Below, one piece after another: positions 12,644 to 21,750 of a DNA stretch of 64,000 nucleotides. Under the pieces are notes generated by a model, which saw nothing but the letters and a program-made list of their open reading frames with translations, made no database searches and was not told the DNA's origin. This DNA is from Thalassotalea crassostreae. GTDB taxonomy: Bacteria; Pseudomonadota; Gammaproteobacteria; Enterobacterales; Alteromonadaceae. Location of the stretch: the NCBI RefSeq assembly GCF_001831495.1, contig NZ_CP017689.1, positions 1,240,001 to 1,304,000 of the forward strand. Reading direction: 5' to 3'. Both the position numbers and the translations under genes were made by a program. The number at the start of each line of letters is the position of its first letter. Position 1 is the first letter of the stretch.

Positions 12644-14350
12644 ATGAAAATTACAATGAAAAACGTTGCACTATATTCGGCAATTGCGATGTTAGCAACG
12701 AACAATGTTGCTAACGCCGTGGATGAAATTCAAGTATATGAAAAAGCTAAGGAAAGTAAAATGCCAACTGCTCCTGAGGCTGCAAGAGAAGCTTGGAAAG
12801 ATGATCGATTTGGAATGTTTATACATTGGGGGCCGATCAGTCAAATGGGTAAGCAATTGAGCCACTCGCGTAAAGGAAAATATAAAAAGAACGGTAAAAT
12901 TTTACCCGAAGTTTACGATGTTCAGTACAAAACATTTAACCCTACTAAATTTAATAGTGATGAAATTATTGGCTTAGCAAAAAGAGCAGGTATGAATTAT
13001 TCAGTATTTACAGCTAAACATCATGCTGGATTTGCCATGTTTGACTCAAAAGCAGGTGACTATGACATTATGTCGGCACCATATAAAAAAGATATTGTGA
13101 AAATGTTTGCCGATTCAAGTGCCAAAATGGATATGGATTTCGGCTTATATTATTCCCCAAGAGATTGGTATCACCCTGATGTTGATACCGAAAATCACGA
13201 CCGTTATATCAAGTTCTATAAAACCCAAATGCATGAGCTTTTAACTGAATATGGTCCGATAAGTGAGCTATGGTTTGATGGTATGGGGCCTGGTGATTGG
13301 GGTGATACTGCCGAAGAAGTTATGGCTGAAATTCGTAAGTACCAACCAAACGCGATGGTAAATGACCGTGGTGGTGTTGGCGCTGACTTTTATACTCCTG
13401 AACACACGGTGAGTTACTTTAACCGCGACCAATTATGGGAAGCATGTCATACAACGACTGGCCAATGGGGCTTTAATCCTGATGTAAAAGCAAAACCATT
13501 TAAATTATTAATGGAAATTTTACTTTATACTTGGGGCGCAGATGGAAACATGTTGTTAAATATCGGTCCTCGAGGTGACGGCAGTATGAATCCGCTTGAA
13601 TTAGAGCGTCTAGAACAACTCGCTGATTGGTGGCAAGTTCATGGTGAAAAATCAATAAGAGGTACTCGTGGTGGTCCTGTAAAGCCAGGTTTATGGGGCG
13701 TATCTACGACTAAGAATGATAAAGTATATTTACATGTTTTAAATTGGCCAGAAGATAACTCTCCTTTAGAGTTCTCCGCATTAGATGGTCATAAAATTAA
13801 AGCAACACAAATACTGTCTGGTGGCGATGTTGACGTTAACATGAATGATAATGGCACGTTTAGTGTTGAGGTGGATAAAAAGCATCGTGGACAAGTAAGT
13901 ACCACAATTGAATTAACCATCGATAACAATATTAATGCTTATGATATTGTTCCTAAGTTAAGAACAGAATCATTAACGAAAACGGCCAAGTTGACTGCAT
14001 CAGAACCAGGTGACCTTTCAGTATTAACCGACAGTAACGCAATGACTATTTGGCATGCAAAAAAAGCAAAAGGTGACAAATCACCAATTTGGGTTGAAAT
14101 GAATTGGGACAAACCTGTGACCATTGCGGCACTGCAAACGGGGCGTGGCGAAGACTGGACAACCAAAAATTTACCTGAAATTCAAATTAAAGATGGCAAT
14201 GGTAAATGGAAAACAATCCACAAATACAAGCCAAAGTGGAATCCTGTTGTAACATTGAAAAAACCAGTGACGACCTCTAATTTACGCTTATTAGTTAAAG
14301 GTACTAAAACTTACCCATTAGCTGAGTTAGAACTCTACCCTGAGTTATAA
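12644..14350 (+). CDS. Exported GH29 alpha-L-fucosidase
   Basis: 568 residues from ATG 12644; a GTG at 12632 would add four residues, but the ATG gives a normal signal peptide (MKITMKNVALYSAIAMLATN, cleaved after VANA). GH29 catalytic barrel at about 45-340: FGMFIHWGP, TAKHHAGFAMFDS, and the nucleophile aspartate in ELWFDGMG (about residue 212). A small beta domain follows (about 350-440), then a discoidin-like C-terminal domain (445-568). It releases alpha-L-fucose from fucans or fucosylated glycans in the periplasm or outside the cell. First gene of an operon with the sulfatase and esterase downstream (gap 55 bp). Confidence 0.9.
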   Translation: MKITMKNVALYSAIAMLATNNVANAVDEIQVYEKAKESKMPTAPEAAREAWKDDRFGMFIHWGPISQMGKQLSHSRKGKYKKNGKILPEVYDVQYKTFNPTKFNSDEIIGLAKRAGMNYSVFTAKHHAGFAMFDSKAGDYDIMSAPYKKDIVKMFADSSAKMDMDFGLYYSPRDWYHPDVDTENHDRYIKFYKTQMHELLTEYGPISELWFDGMGPGDWGDTAEEVMAEIRKYQPNAMVNDRGGVGADFYTPEHTVSYFNRDQLWEACHTTTGQWGFNPDVKAKPFKLLMEILLYTWGADGNMLLNIGPRGDGSMNPLELERLEQLADWWQVHGEKSIRGTRGGPVKPGLWGVSTTKNDKVYLHVLNWPEDNSPLEFSALDGHKIKATQILSGGDVDVNMNDNGTFSVEVDKKHRGQVSTTIELTIDNNINAYDIVPKLRTESLTKTAKLTASEPGDLSVLTDSNAMTIWHAKKAKGDKSPIWVEMNWDKPVTIAALQTGRGEDWTTKNLPEIQIKDGNGKWKTIHKYKPKWNPVVTLKKPVTTSNLRLLVKGTKTYPLAELELYPEL

Positions 14351-14405
14351 ACAAAATGCTTTTGAAGGTTTTTGTAATTAATGATTTTAATAAATAAGGT
14401 AACCA

Positions 14406-15806
14406 ATGAATAAGTTATTCAACCTACCTACTTTACTTGTACTAATTACTACAGCATCCGTTAATTTGTCTGCATTTGCGAGTAGTAAACCAAATATCGT
14501 GTTTATCTTTGCTGATGATTTGGGCGCACATACATTGTCTAAGGATGGAAATCCACTGATTGAAACGCCTCATATCGATAAGTTAGCCATAGATGGCATG
14601 TCATTTAGTCAAGGTTATTCAAATTATCCTACGTGTAAACCTTCAAGGGCTGCTGTTTTATCTGGACAATATGGTCCTCGAACGTCTATTTACCGTGTAA
14701 GTAATAAACATCGCGGACATGAAGAAAAAATTCGTTATCAAGTACCAGATAGTAAAACGACGATTGCCAATGAAACTAAAACGATTGCTGAAGCGTTAAA
14801 AGAACAAGGCTATAAAACAGCGATACTTGGTAAGTGGCATCTTGGCAATAATGGTCACTCGGCAAAAGATCAAGGTTTTGATTTATCAATTGAAACCAAA
14901 GGGTCTCATTTTGGCGCTCAAACCATACCTGACCTTGGTATAGCAAAAGATACCTATGTTCCAGACGTACTTACGGATAAAGCTATTGACTTTATGGGAG
15001 CTGCAAAAGCAGAGAAACAGCCGTTTTTCCTGTACTTACCTTATTACTTAATTCATCGTCCTTTAGAGGCAAAGCCTGAAGATATCGAATATTTCGAGAA
15101 AAAGGTTGGTGATAAATACGATAAGGATGCGAAAATTGTCGCAGCCATGACCAAAGCTCTTGATAATAACGTAGGGCGAGTTGTCGCTGCGCTTGAAAAG
15201 TTAAACCTTAGCGATAATACCTTAGTTGTATTTAGCTCTGATAATGGTGGTTATAAATTAGCAAACAATATTCTTAATGGCGACCTTCGTGGTTCAAAAG
15301 GCATGGTTTATGAAGGCGGCATCAGAGTACCTTATATTTTTAAATGGCCGAATAAAATTGCTAAAAATACTGTTCATGATGAACCAATTATGGGAGTCGA
15401 TTTATATCCGACATTTTTGGCAGCAGCAAATGCTGACAAAGACAAAGATCAGATCTTAGATGGTGAAAACCTACTTCCACTACTTACTGCGCAAAAAGCA
15501 AACTTAGCAACGCGCGATTTATATTGGTTCTACCCTAAGTGGGCAAGGTTTAATAAGAAAAGGAAAGTATGGTTAGATAACTGGCGTAATGTTATTCGCT
15601 CGAATAATTATAAATTAATAGAGTATGTAGATACGGATAGTTATGAATTATTTGATCTTGCCAATGACCCATATGAAGAAAATAACTTGGCAAAATCTAA
15701 TCCTGAAAAGGTTGAACTATTAAAAGCTAAATTGAGTAAGTGGAAAGAATCGCTTGATGCGCCAATACCAACTGAAAATCCTGAATTTATCTATAAAAAC
15801 AAATAA
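14406..15806 (+). CDS. Exported S1 family sulfatase
   Basis: 466 residues with a Sec signal (about 1-26, ending AFAS). Metal-binding IVFIFADDLGAHTL at 31-44; formylglycine motif C77-K-P-S-R in YPTCKPSRAAVLSGQYGPR; KWHLGNNG; and FSSDNGGYK with the second metal-binding Asp-Asn. The C-terminus ELFDLANDPYEENNLAKSNP is the usual S1 ending. The cysteine needs conversion to formylglycine by a sulfatase-maturating enzyme not present in the window. It is closely similar to the sulfatase at 21751, and each follows a GH29 gene. Likely removes sulfate from fucan oligosaccharides; exact S1 subfamily not determinable by eye. Confidence 0.9.
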   Translation: MNKLFNLPTLLVLITTASVNLSAFASSKPNIVFIFADDLGAHTLSKDGNPLIETPHIDKLAIDGMSFSQGYSNYPTCKPSRAAVLSGQYGPRTSIYRVSNKHRGHEEKIRYQVPDSKTTIANETKTIAEALKEQGYKTAILGKWHLGNNGHSAKDQGFDLSIETKGSHFGAQTIPDLGIAKDTYVPDVLTDKAIDFMGAAKAEKQPFFLYLPYYLIHRPLEAKPEDIEYFEKKVGDKYDKDAKIVAAMTKALDNNVGRVVAALEKLNLSDNTLVVFSSDNGGYKLANNILNGDLRGSKGMVYEGGIRVPYIFKWPNKIAKNTVHDEPIMGVDLYPTFLAAANADKDKDQILDGENLLPLLTAQKANLATRDLYWFYPKWARFNKKRKVWLDNWRNVIRSNNYKLIEYVDTDSYELFDLANDPYEENNLAKSNPEKVELLKAKLSKWKESLDAPIPTENPEFIYKNK

Positions 15807-15860
15807 TCTTTTGCTAATACTAGATTTTAGCTACAAAAAACTAATGCATTAAGGGTTAGT

Positions 15861-17489
15861 ATGATTAACTTAACCAAAAAAATTGCGGTCATAGTTACTA
15901 GTTTAATATTAAGCGGTCAAGCATTTGCTGATGTAAAACTGGCAGACGTATTTTCTGACAATATGGTATTACAACGAGGTAAACCAGTTACCATTTGGGG
16001 ACAAGCATCTCCAGGAGAGTCTGTGAAAGTTGAATTTTCAGGACAACAGCAGACGACTGTTACAGGCAAAAATGGTTCTTGGTTTGTTAAACTCGCGCCA
16101 TTAGCAGCAAACAGTAAACCGCAAAAATTGCTGGTTACTGCTAGCAATAATCAAACGATTAATAATATTTTAGTTGGTGATGTTTGGCTTGCTAGTGGCC
16201 AATCAAACATGAAGTATAAAACCAAAGGCATCATAGGTAACAAAGATGTCATTGCCAAAGGGAACAATCCTCTAATACGACTTTTGCCTATTAGCCAAAA
16301 TATCCAAAAACAGCCGCAAACAAAGTTAGCTGATAAATGGGTAGTATCGTCTCCAAATAATATTAAAGATTTTAGCGCACTTGCTTCTATATTTGCTCAA
16401 GGCTTACAACAAGAGTTGGATGTACCGATTGGTATCATCTCTGCCGCTGTAGGTAGTACTTCTGTTGAAGCTTGGGTGTCAAATGAAATGTTAAAAACAG
16501 TGAATTTTGCACCGGCTGTAGCACCATGGGTATACGCTGAGGAAAACTGGGCGACACAAAAGTCTGTTTTTTTGAATGAGAAAATAGCCGAACATCAAAA
16601 ATACATTAAAAAGATGAAGTCGAAAGGTAAAGAAATACCACCAGGAAAACTACAACCTCCAACGCAAGTGCTAGCACCTCATGAGAGTCGACTGTACCCG
16701 TCAGGAGCGTATAACGGTATGTTCAACCCGTTAATTCCGATGACATTAAAAGGTATTATTTGGCGTCAGGGTGAAGCAAATATGAAAAGAGGGTGGCAAT
16801 ACCAATTCTTATTAGCTGATATGATTAATTTATGGCGCAATGAGCTTAAACAACCTGATTTACCTTTTATTCAAGTACAGTTACCTGAGATAAAGCGAAT
16901 TTCGTCACAGCCTCAAGATAGTTCAATTGCAGAAACAAGGGACTCTCAATATAAAGTAGAAAATAAACTTTCTAATGTATATACGGTTGTCGCTATTGAT
17001 CTTGACCAAAAAGGTAATATCCACCCAAGAAACAAAAAGGTGGTTGGTGAACGTTTGATTGCTACAACACTTAATAAAGTGTATTCATTAGGAAAGTCTT
17101 ATTCGAGTCCTAGATATAGTCATTTAGAACAATCGGGAAATAAACTTAATGTACATTTCTCCAATATCAGTAAAGGTTTAATTGTAGCCCAAAGACATAC
17201 TGGCACAACATTTACGTTAACTCCAACGTCTGATAAACCAACTGGATTTGCTATCGCTGGTAAAGACAAAAAGTTTTATTGGGCAGATGCAGAATTAAAA
17301 GGCAATAGTGTCGTGTTATCTCATAAAGACATTAAAGAGCCTTTATATGTTCGCTATGGTTGGGCTGATAACCCACAAGGACTTAATGTCTATGATAAAA
17401 GTGGTGGACCATTAATGCCATTTAGAACGGATTCATTTCCAGCCATTAGTATGGATGAAATAGAAACTAAGATAGGGCTGATAAAATAG
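15861..17489 (+). CDS. Exported SASA-type carbohydrate acetylesterase (sialate O-acetylesterase-like)
   Basis: 542 residues, Sec signal to about 23 (LILSGQAFA). N-terminal beta domain VKLADVFSDNMVLQRGKPVT, then an SGNH-like fold: ASGQSNMKYKT carries the catalytic serine, VGSTSVEAWVS the oxyanion region, and IIWRQGEANMKRG the GxxN-like block. DQKGNIHPRNKKVVGERL carries the conserved His. Such enzymes remove O-acetyl groups from sugars, so this one would deacetylate an acetylated fucan or side chain. Good Shine-Dalgarno AAGGG 7 nt before ATG. Third gene of the operon with the fucosidase and sulfatase; a terminator follows. Confidence 0.85.
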   Translation: MINLTKKIAVIVTSLILSGQAFADVKLADVFSDNMVLQRGKPVTIWGQASPGESVKVEFSGQQQTTVTGKNGSWFVKLAPLAANSKPQKLLVTASNNQTINNILVGDVWLASGQSNMKYKTKGIIGNKDVIAKGNNPLIRLLPISQNIQKQPQTKLADKWVVSSPNNIKDFSALASIFAQGLQQELDVPIGIISAAVGSTSVEAWVSNEMLKTVNFAPAVAPWVYAEENWATQKSVFLNEKIAEHQKYIKKMKSKGKEIPPGKLQPPTQVLAPHESRLYPSGAYNGMFNPLIPMTLKGIIWRQGEANMKRGWQYQFLLADMINLWRNELKQPDLPFIQVQLPEIKRISSQPQDSSIAETRDSQYKVENKLSNVYTVVAIDLDQKGNIHPRNKKVVGERLIATTLNKVYSLGKSYSSPRYSHLEQSGNKLNVHFSNISKGLIVAQRHTGTTFTLTPTSDKPTGFAIAGKDKKFYWADAELKGNSVVLSHKDIKEPLYVRYGWADNPQGLNVYDKSGGPLMPFRTDSFPAISMDEIETKIGLIK

Positions 17490-17529
17490 CCGATTTGTAA
17501 TATGGGGTAACCTATATTATTAACTGAAC

Positions 17530-17560
17530 AATGCCAGATTTTATCTGGCATTAATATTTT
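17530..17560 (+). terminator. Terminator after fucosidase-sulfatase-esterase operon
   Basis: AATGCCAGATTTTATCTGGCATT followed by AATATTTTT. The remaining 17561-17834 has a loose inverted repeat (GGTTAAT...ATTAACC near 17656) and a Shine-Dalgarno AGGAAAG before the next gene, but no ORF. Confidence 0.75.
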
Positions 17561-17834
17561 TATTGATAACATTTTATACATATTTAGCTAGCGTCTCGTA
17601 GAACTAGATTAACAATTTTTACCTAAAATTAGGGACTGTATTGTTAACCTATATCAGGTTAATCTTCTCGTGATATTAACCATTATTGAAGTAATATCAG
17701 TAGAGTAATAGCTAGCTTAGTATTTGATAATACGGAAAATTTAAACGCAACAACCTAGCAAACATCATTTATATTATTTAGTTTTAGTTATATATGCTGT
17801 GTATTTAAATTTTAAATAACTTTTTAGGAAAGCT

Positions 17835-19343
17835 ATGATAAGTCGACTACTCCTTCTACTATGTTTTTATGTTATTTCTTTTAACTCCGCTGCTAAGCAA
17901 CAACCTAATGTTGTCTTTATTTTAGCTGATGATATGGGGGTTGGTGATGTTAGCCTTTTTAATAAAGACGCTAAAGTAAATACTACTAACCTTGACAAAA
18001 TTGCTAGCAATGGAATGTATTTTAGTGATGCTCATAGTACTTCTGCAGTATGTACGCCGACTCGCTATAGTTTATTGACAGGGCGTTATCATTGGCGCAC
18101 TGAGATGAAAGGTAGAGTTATTGATGGTTATGGCAAAGCGTTAATTAAGCCCAACCGTGCGACAGTTGCTCGCTTGTTACAGGACAATAATTATAAAACA
18201 GCAATGTTTGGTAAGTGGCATTTAGGACTTAACTGGCAATTAACTAATGGTAAGAAAATAACTGAATATCGCCCTAAAGATATTGAGCCATTCATCGATT
18301 TCAGCAAGCCTTTTACTGGCGGGCCTGTTGAACATGGTTTTGACTATTTCTATGGTATAAATGCATCACTAGATTTTCCTCCATATACTTGGATTGAAAA
18401 TAACAAAGTTATTGAAACCCCAACCATATTAATGCCTTATAAAGGGCCTAAAAAATCAGATAAAACAATACCATGGTTGCATCGAAAAGGTTTAAGATCT
18501 TCGGGTTTTGATGCCGCTTTAGTAATGCAGCATATGACTGAAAAAACGGTTGACTATATTGCTAAGCAAGATAGCAAACAGCCTTTCTTTATTTATATGC
18601 CATTAACAGCGCCACATACACCGGTCATACCTCGTAAAGAGTTTTTAGGGTCGAGTAACGCAGGGATCTATGGAGATTTTGTTCATGAGGTAGACTGGGC
18701 GGTAGGCGAAGTGTATCAAGCGTTAAAAAAACAAGGCTTACTAGAAAACACCATCATTGTTTTTACTGCTGATAACGGCGCTGCTAAGGTTGCCTTCTCA
18801 TTAGCGGATCAAGAAAAATACCAACATAAACCAAGTTATATTTACAAAGGCAGCAAAGCCTCCGTCGATGAAGGCGGTCATAGAGTACCATTTATTGTTC
18901 ATTGGCCTGAAAAAATAGCGGCTACTGGCCAAAGTTCTAGCCTAATTGAGCTAACCGATACCTACGCAACGCTTGCTGATCTTCTAGGGGTAAACCTAGC
19001 TGAAAATGCTGCGGAAGATAGTATAAGTTTTTTACCGCAGTTATTAGATGTCGGTCATAAAGGCAATCGTAGCCAAGCGGTACATACTGGCTTTTCTGGC
19101 CATTTTGCGTTTCGCTCTGGAGATTGGAAATTAAAATTGAGCAAAAATACTAAGCAGCAAGAGCTGTATAATCTTGCGAATGATATCGCAGAAACGAACA
19201 ATGTAATTGCAAAAAATCCTGAAGTAGCCAAAAGATTACAGGACGAATTTAGTAAAATTATTTTAGATGGTAGATTAACCCCTGGTAAGCCACAGAAGAA
19301 TGATGGCGAGCAACGTTGGTCACAAGCTTATTGGTTGAAGTAA
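17835..19343 (+). CDS. Exported S1 family sulfatase (arylsulfatase-type)
   Basis: 502 residues, signal peptide to about residue 20 (FNSAAK). NVVFILADDMGVGDVSLFNK provides the metal ligands; formylglycine motif C73-T-P-T-R in SAVCTPTRYSLLTGRYHWR; MFGKWHLGLNW; TADNGAAK. It differs from the other two locus sulfatases (CTPTR and TGRYHWR instead of CKP[SA]R and SGQYGPR), so it probably has a different position specificity or subfamily. Good Shine-Dalgarno AGGAAAG. Monocistronic between two terminators. Confidence 0.9.
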   Translation: MISRLLLLLCFYVISFNSAAKQQPNVVFILADDMGVGDVSLFNKDAKVNTTNLDKIASNGMYFSDAHSTSAVCTPTRYSLLTGRYHWRTEMKGRVIDGYGKALIKPNRATVARLLQDNNYKTAMFGKWHLGLNWQLTNGKKITEYRPKDIEPFIDFSKPFTGGPVEHGFDYFYGINASLDFPPYTWIENNKVIETPTILMPYKGPKKSDKTIPWLHRKGLRSSGFDAALVMQHMTEKTVDYIAKQDSKQPFFIYMPLTAPHTPVIPRKEFLGSSNAGIYGDFVHEVDWAVGEVYQALKKQGLLENTIIVFTADNGAAKVAFSLADQEKYQHKPSYIYKGSKASVDEGGHRVPFIVHWPEKIAATGQSSSLIELTDTYATLADLLGVNLAENAAEDSISFLPQLLDVGHKGNRSQAVHTGFSGHFAFRSGDWKLKLSKNTKQQELYNLANDIAETNNVIAKNPEVAKRLQDEFSKIILDGRLTPGKPQKNDGEQRWSQAYWLK

Positions 19344-19380
19344 ACAATCATAGTAATGCCTCAAATGTATTTTAGGACGA

Positions 19381-19413
19381 GAAAAAGGGAACTGAAACTC
19401 AGTTCCCTTTTTC
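19381..19413 (+). terminator. Strong intrinsic terminator
   Basis: GAAAAAGGGAACTG AAA CTCAGTTCCCTTTTTC: a stem of 12 or more bp with a U-run, 38 bp after the sulfatase stop. Confidence 0.85.
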
Positions 19414-19420
19414 TTTGCCT

Positions 19421-19459
19421 GTCCCGTCCTGAAATAGATTTACACTTTTAGGACGGGAC
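19421..19459. repeat. Perfect 10-bp inverted repeat GTCCCGTCCT
   Basis: GTCCCGTCCT, 19-nt spacer, AGGACGGGAC. The same GTCCCGTCCT word recurs near 24560 just before a candidate sRNA terminator, so it is part of a dispersed repeat rather than a local operator. Function unknown. Confidence 0.55.
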
Positions 19460-19686
19460 AAATAGAAATAACCCCAAAAATCACTTGTAAAATTTCTACA
19501 TGTTAAGTGCCCGCTTATAAAAAGTTAGATGTATTAATTTCTATATATAAAAAGTTATTAAAGGTTGGTGTGAAAAATAAATAGAACTCTTTTGCTACTA
19601 TATTGTGTTCACATCCAATGTTTATATGTCTAGCAGACATTTTTTTACACTGAATTAGAATGTTTGTTGTAGAAGTTGAAGTGAAA

Positions 19687-19706
19687 TTGTGTAAATATCG
19701 TTTACA
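19687..19706 (+). promoter_or_regulatory. Candidate operator TGTAAA-N5-TTTACA before second fucosidase
   Basis: A palindrome TGTAAA TATCG TTTACA at 19690-19706 within TTGTGTAAATATCGTTTACA. It overlaps the shared word TTGTGTAAAT and lies about 55-75 bp before the start codon, where a regulator could act. Which protein binds is not known. Confidence 0.35.
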
Positions 19707-19759
19707 AAATAATTATAAAGCTGTATTTTTATAGGTAATTGCAACTCTAGGTACATATA

Positions 19760-21592
19760 ATGAAAAAAATTACTAACCTTTTAATTAACAGCGCTATCTG
19801 CGGAGTATTGATGGCTCCCGCTGTAACTTTGGCGGCAGCTCATCATTTAGTTAAGAGAACTCATGATGATGGTATTAGCTTCCCTTATCAAGCTCCGAAA
19901 ACACACTTAAGTTATCTAGATAAGCTTGATCCAAAATACAAGCCATATATGCAAGCTCAGCCAGAAATGATTGAAGCTTGGCAAGACGATCGATTTGGTG
20001 TCTTTATTCATTGGGATCATTCTTCACAAGTACCTGTAAGTATGAGTTGGGGAAGAAAGGGAGCTCGTCCACACCACTCTTCAGATGGCACTGTAAAAAA
20101 AGGGGTGCCAGAGCAGGAGTATAATGATTTAGCTAAGACATTTAATCCAACTAAGTTTGATGCGGAAAAGTGGATGGATGTTGTTAAAGACTCTGGAGCA
20201 AAATATATAGTCTTTACAGCTAAGCATCATGCTGGTTATGCCATGTGGGATACTAAGGTGAGTGATTTTGGTATTATGAACTCACCTTACGGCAAGGATG
20301 TAACTAAAGATTTAGTTGCTGCTGCTCGTAAACGAGGAATCAAATTTTACTTCTACTTTTCACAGCCTGATTGGAAAGAAGAGTTATATCGAGATATGAA
20401 AAATCGCGATGAATTTATTCGTGAATTTATGTTCCCACAGTTAAAAGAATTATTAACCCAATACGGAAAAATTGATGGTATTTGGTTCGATGGTTTAGGC
20501 AAAGGAATTGATACTTGGTATGGCCCTGAAATGATTACCATGATGCGTAAATTACAACCTCATTTGGTTGTTAATCATCGTTGGGGAAATCCTGCATGGC
20601 GATTCGGCGACTTTGATGGTCCTGAGCGTAAAATTGGTCGATTCCAAATTAACCGTCCTTGGGAAACCTGCACCATTATCGGTGGCGGTTGGGGGTGGAT
20701 GGGTGATAAGCCGCCGATGTCTTTACCTAACGCATTAACTTTATTACAAAAAACGGTCAGTAGAGGCGGAAACTTATTGCTAAATACTGGACCAACAGCA
20801 CTAGGTGAGATTACCCCTTCGCATGCTAAACGCTTTAAACAGATGGGTGATTGGTTAGCTGAAAATGGTGAAAGTATATATGGCACACGTGGGGGACCAT
20901 TTATCGATGGCCCATGGGGTGGTTCTACTCGTAACGCTGATAATGTATACCTGCACTTATATGGTAGTGTTGGTAATGCATTAAACTTACCGTCACCACC
21001 TGTTAAGGTGCTATCAGCACACTTGTTAAATGGTGATGCGGTTAAATTTGAACAGAATAAAGATAAGTTAACTATACAATTAGCTAAAACTGTAGGTCCT
21101 GGTTCAGTAGTTAAGCTTACTATGGCCGAAGATGTAATGGAGTTACCGGTTATTAATACTACAGGTGACGCAGTTACTTTAAATGCAAAAGCGCAATCAT
21201 CATCAGATAGAAGCGAGAAGTTTAGTGCAAAAGCAATGGTAGAAGGTAGCGCTACGAGTTTTTCTGAAGGTATTCATATTCGTTCTACATGGTCACCATC
21301 AACTGGTGATGCCAATCCTTGGATCCAATTAGATTTAGGTGAAGTTAAAGATATCGATTACATTACTTTTGATTCACATAACTTTGGTAAATTAATCCCG
21401 AAAGGACAAAGCTTTACTGTGAGCCTAAAAATCAATGATAAATGGCAAGACGTTTATAGTGGTTCGCAGGTTATGGTAAACAATGGTATTGCCCTTGACA
21501 AAACCTACCAGGCTAGCGCAATAAAAGTAGCTTTCTCATCAGCTAAACAGTTAAGTGTTGGTGATATCGTTGCTTTTAGTGCAGCGAAATAA
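19760..21592 (+). CDS. Exported GH29 alpha-L-fucosidase with C-terminal discoidin-like domain
   Basis: 610 residues, Sec signal to about 26 (MAPAVTLAAA). GH29 barrel about 65-390: FGVFIHWDHSSQ, FTAKHHAGYAMWDTK, nucleophile Asp244 in IDGIWFDGLGKG, then GGNLLLNTGPT. The C-terminus (about 500-610) is a discoidin/F5-8C-like module (IRSTWSPSTGDANPWIQLDL), probably a carbohydrate-binding domain. Paralogous to the enzyme at 12644, but divergent enough (FIHWDH against FIHWGP) to suggest a different linkage preference. Own promoter region upstream and terminator downstream. Confidence 0.9.
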   Translation: MKKITNLLINSAICGVLMAPAVTLAAAHHLVKRTHDDGISFPYQAPKTHLSYLDKLDPKYKPYMQAQPEMIEAWQDDRFGVFIHWDHSSQVPVSMSWGRKGARPHHSSDGTVKKGVPEQEYNDLAKTFNPTKFDAEKWMDVVKDSGAKYIVFTAKHHAGYAMWDTKVSDFGIMNSPYGKDVTKDLVAAARKRGIKFYFYFSQPDWKEELYRDMKNRDEFIREFMFPQLKELLTQYGKIDGIWFDGLGKGIDTWYGPEMITMMRKLQPHLVVNHRWGNPAWRFGDFDGPERKIGRFQINRPWETCTIIGGGWGWMGDKPPMSLPNALTLLQKTVSRGGNLLLNTGPTALGEITPSHAKRFKQMGDWLAENGESIYGTRGGPFIDGPWGGSTRNADNVYLHLYGSVGNALNLPSPPVKVLSAHLLNGDAVKFEQNKDKLTIQLAKTVGPGSVVKLTMAEDVMELPVINTTGDAVTLNAKAQSSSDRSEKFSAKAMVEGSATSFSEGIHIRSTWSPSTGDANPWIQLDLGEVKDIDYITFDSHNFGKLIPKGQSFTVSLKINDKWQDVYSGSQVMVNNGIALDKTYQASAIKVAFSSAKQLSVGDIVAFSAAK

Positions 21593-21616
21593 AACAGCAT
21601 AAAAATCAATGACTAT

Positions 21617-21656
21617 GACACCTTGATAGAATAAAAACTATTAAGGTGTCTTTGTT
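21617..21656 (+). terminator. Intrinsic terminator after second fucosidase
   Basis: GACACCTTGATAG...CTATTAAGGTGTC (13 pairs, one G-T) followed by TTTGTTT. Confidence 0.75.
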
Positions 21657-21750
21657 TAATTAATTATCTTAAGACGCCACAAATAATCCAGTAACCGAGT
21701 TAAGATGAACTTCGTCTATTGGCTTTTTGTGGTTTATTCAGGAATATAAA